From contig NZ_KB898927.1 in the NCBI RefSeq assembly GCF_000377945.1, positions 1-64,000 on the forward strand: DNA of 64,000 nt, given 5' to 3'. Positions 62,139-64,000 of the stretch are shown piece by piece. A program made the translations under genes and the position numbers. This DNA comes from Thioalkalivibrio sulfidiphilus (GTDB lineage Bacteria > Pseudomonadota > Gammaproteobacteria > Ectothiorhodospirales > Ectothiorhodospiraceae). A model generated the notes under the pieces. That model had not been told where the DNA came from, did no database searches, and saw nothing but the letters and a program-made list of their open reading frames with translations. The number at the start of each line of letters is the position of its first letter. Positions within the stretch are counted from its first letter, which is position 1.

Positions 62139-62165
62139 TCAAGGAAATCTGCGCAAGGCCGATAG
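62139..62165 (+). promoter_or_regulatory. Sigma-28 promoter for cheV
   Basis: TCAAGGAA (62139-62146), an 11-base spacer and GCCGATAG (62158-62165) match the pattern seen upstream of flgM. It lies ten bases from the divergent sigma-54 site. The cheV start is about 50 bases downstream. Confidence 0.65.
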
Positions 62166-62224
62166 AGTTGTCCATAATGGACAAGAAAAGCGCCGCACCC
62201 TTGCGCCAACCTCGGGAGAGTTCC

Positions 62225-63157
62225 ATGACCGGTGTGCTTGATGAAGTCAACCGTCGTACCCAGCTGGTGGGGCAGAACCGCCTCGAACTGCTCATGTTTC
62301 ACCTGGGTGACAAGCAGCTGTTCGGCATCAATGTCTTCAAGGTCCGCGAGGTCATTCCCTGTCCGCCCCTCAAGCGCATGCCGGACTCCCACCCGGTGGT
62401 GGCGGGCATCGCCCACATCCGGGGCAGCACGGTACCGCTGATCGACATGGCCAAGGCCATCGGCAAGGCCCCGCTGCCCAAGACCGAGGGCACCTTCGTC
62501 ATCATGACCGAGTTCAACCGCACGGTGCAGGGCTTCCTGGTGTCCGCGGTGGACCGCATCGTCAATCTCAACTGGGATGCCATCCGGCCGCCCCCCAAGG
62601 GCACGGAAAAGGGCAGCTACCTGACCGCGGTCACCAACGTGGACAACAAGCTGGTGGAGATCGTCGACGTGGAGAAGGTGCTCGAACTGGTCACCGGACC
62701 CGCCAAGGGCGTCTCCGCCGAGATCGCCCAGGCCGGCCAGGAGGCCTCCGGGCGTGTGCGCCGGGTACTGGTGGCCGATGATTCCTCGGTGGCTCGCAAG
62801 CAGATCAAGCGTTCCCTGGACGAGATCGGGGTGGAGAGCATCATCGTCAAGGACGGCCGCGAGGCCCTGGATACCCTCAAGGAACTGACCGCCGTGACCG
62901 GCTCCATCGACGATCAGATCTCGATGCTCATCTCCGATATCGAGATGCCGGAGATGGATGGCTACACCCTGACCGCCGAACTGCGCAAGGTACCGGAGCT
63001 GGCCAGGCTGCACGTGGTCCTGCATTCCTCCCTGAGCGGCTCTTTCAATGGCGCCATGGTCGAGCGCGCCGGGGCCAACCGGTTTCTACCCAAGTTCAAT
63101 CCCGATGAACTGGCCGCTGCCGTGCTTGAACACATCAAGGGCAGCGCCGATTCCTGA
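62225..63157 (+). CDS. cheV: Chemotaxis coupling protein CheV
   Basis: The 310 residues join an N-terminal CheW-like domain (about 15-165, LMFHLGDKQLFGINVFKVRE, HIRGSTVPLIDMAKAI) to a receiver domain. The receiver shows RRVLVADDSSVARKQIKRSL with D185/D186 and phosphoacceptor D238 in LISDIEMPEMDGYT. The ATG at 62225 has GGGAGAG upstream and is favoured over upstream in-frame starts that overlap the sigma-28 promoter. CheV couples receptors to CheA and may buffer phosphoryl flow. Confidence 0.93.
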   Translation: MTGVLDEVNRRTQLVGQNRLELLMFHLGDKQLFGINVFKVREVIPCPPLKRMPDSHPVVAGIAHIRGSTVPLIDMAKAIGKAPLPKTEGTFVIMTEFNRTVQGFLVSAVDRIVNLNWDAIRPPPKGTEKGSYLTAVTNVDNKLVEIVDVEKVLELVTGPAKGVSAEIAQAGQEASGRVRRVLVADDSSVARKQIKRSLDEIGVESIIVKDGREALDTLKELTAVTGSIDDQISMLISDIEMPEMDGYTLTAELRKVPELARLHVVLHSSLSGSFNGAMVERAGANRFLPKFNPDELAAAVLEHIKGSADS

Positions 63158-63190
63158 GGCACCGTGGCGGCCGAGATGTACCCCCGTCAA

Positions 63191-63224
63191 TTGCCGGGGC
63201 GGCAAGATCTTGCCGCCCCGGCAA
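63191..63224. repeat. Perfect 34-base palindrome between cheV and cheR
   Basis: TTGCCGGGGCGGCAAGA is followed directly by its exact complement with no spacer, centred on AGATCT. It lies 33 bases after the cheV stop, and no T-tract follows. It could terminate as an RNA hairpin with a small loop or bind a dimeric protein as DNA. Confidence 0.8.
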
Positions 63225-63299
63225 GTGTGCCCATGACCGGCCCGTGACCGGTATACTGCAAGTATCCGCAACCCGGCCCTAACCAGGAGAGCCAACCCC

Positions 63300-64000
63300 T
63301 TGCCATCAACCGCCATCCAGCCCCAGGACTACGAGGACTTCCGTCTGTTCCTGGAAAAGAGCTGTGGCCTGGTGCTCGGCGAAAACAAGCATTACCTGGT
63401 GACCAGCCGACTGTCGCGGCTGATGGGCGAGTTTTCCGTGGGCTCGGTGAGCGAGCTGTTGCGCCTGCTCAAGACCGGATCCCGGCCCGGGCTGCGTGAG
63501 CGGGTCATCGAGGCCATGACCACCAACGAGACCTACTGGTTTCGCGACGTCTTCCCCTTTGACATCCTCAAGGACACCATCTTCCCGGAGCTGGGCAAGA
63601 AGGGCGTGAACCCGGTGAAGATCTGGTCGGCGGCCTGCTCCAGCGGCCAGGAGGCCTACTCCATCAGCATGATCGTGAGCGAGTTTCAGCAGGCCCGCCC
63701 CGGGGTGCTCAAGAACGTGCAGATCGTGGGTACCGACATCTCCACGGCCATTGTGCGGGAAGCCCGCGAGGCCACCTTTGACAGTCTGTCCATGGGCCGG
63801 GGCCTGTCCCAGGAGCGCCGTGATCGCTTCTTCGTGCAGCAGGGCAACCGCTGGCAGGTGCGCCCGGAGATCCGTGCCCGGGCGAGCTTCCGGGAGTTCA
63901 ATCTGCTGGACAGCTATACCCTGCTGGGCAAGTTCGACGTGGTGTTCTGCCGCAATGTGTTGATCTATTTCTCGGCGGAATCCAAGCGCGACATCCTCAA
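63300..64000 (+). CDS. cheR: Chemotaxis protein methyltransferase CheR (partial, runs off the window)
   Basis: The frame is open from a TTG at 63300 to the window end (233 codons). It encodes IQPQDYEDFRLFLEKSCGLV, MTTNETYWFRDVFPFDIL, the SAM-binding KIWSAACSSGQEAYSISMIV and VVFCRNVLIYFSAES, all CheR signatures. CheR methylates chemoreceptor glutamates. The TTG is supported by AGGAG about ten bases upstream; no ATG is in frame before the conserved region. The cheV-cheR pairing is conserved in Pseudomonas and Vibrio. Confidence 0.93.
   Translation, partial: MPSTAIQPQDYEDFRLFLEKSCGLVLGENKHYLVTSRLSRLMGEFSVGSVSELLRLLKTGSRPGLRERVIEAMTTNETYWFRDVFPFDILKDTIFPELGKKGVNPVKIWSAACSSGQEAYSISMIVSEFQQARPGVLKNVQIVGTDISTAIVREAREATFDSLSMGRGLSQERRDRFFVQQGNRWQVRPEIRARASFREFNLLDSYTLLGKFDVVFCRNVLIYFSAESKRDIL

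Noticed and set aside
63191-63224. Rho-independent terminator for cheV
   Set aside because: No T-tract follows and the palindrome has no loop; kept as an unexplained palindrome instead.

Overview
The window is a single continuous stretch of a high-GC gammaproteobacterial chromosome. The gene order (map/glnD/dapC/dapD, rpsB-tsf-pyrH-frr-uppS-cdsA-dxr-rseP-bamA-skp-lpxD-fabZ-lpxA, rnhB-dnaE-accA-tilS, pyrG-kdsA-eno-ftsB-ispD-ispF, flgAMN next to cheV-cheR) is the core gammaproteobacterial layout. GnnA/GnnB homologues of the Acidithiobacillus type and remnants of a glycine-betaine (GSMT/SDMT) operon point to an Ectothiorhodospiraceae-like, possibly Thioalkalivibrio-like, halotolerant sulfur oxidiser. 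That placement is inference from gene content only.

Layout. 0-0.35 kb: the end of an IS element abutting a hairpin repeat. 0.4-7.2 kb (mostly minus strand): ArsC-like reductase, dapD, dapC, a small divergent pair (a gutted PNPOx-like gene and a VOC protein), glnD, map. 7.2-20.5 kb (plus): translation and envelope operons running from rpsB to lpxA. 20.6-23.8 kb (minus): lpxB-gnnB-gnnA, which looks like an in-place inversion of an ancestral lpxA-gnnA-gnnB-lpxB order. 24.2-31.2 kb (plus): rnhB, dnaE, accA, tilS. 31.3-32.6 kb (minus): decayed gsmT and an in-frame sdmT::metK fusion. 32.9-46.8 kb (mostly plus): pyrG, kdsA, eno, ftsB, ispD, ispF, a YgiQ-type radical SAM protein, serS, a NYN-domain protein, an RlmK-like methyltransferase (minus), selO and a small membrane protein. 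46.9-52.3 kb: cyaY, a DUF423-type protein, yajQ, a Rieske-like protein, rsmJ, slyX, a 2-hydroxyacid dehydrogenase, a Bax-inhibitor-1 protein and tRNA-Ser(UGA). 52.5-59.4 kb: a copper-resistance island (CusF-like, multicopper oxidase, TolC-family protein, CopD, CopC) divergent from a CopR/CopS-type two-component system. 59.5-64 kb: flagellar and chemotaxis genes (YcgR-like, flgN, flgM, flgA, cheV, cheR), with recognisable sigma-54 and sigma-28 promoters.

The most unusual content is between the genes. About twenty intergenic inverted repeats have arms built from degenerate short tandem units of 7, 8 or 9 nt. They fall into six sequence families with one architecture and one polarity (purine-rich arm first). 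Several supply the stop codon or the C-terminal tail of neighbouring genes. They are dense at 20.5-49.4 kb and absent from the 7.2-20.5 kb essential operon and from the copper/flagellar regions. A second, unrelated family of 54-72 bp triple-hairpin units occurs at three loci. One locus is inside cdsA as two in-frame tandem copies adding 48 residues, one is a tandem array upstream of gnnA/rnhB, and one lies within a scrambled duplicate of the tRNA-Ser 3' end. A 184 bp MITE-like element with 22 bp terminal inverted repeats follows dnaE and carries its stop codon.
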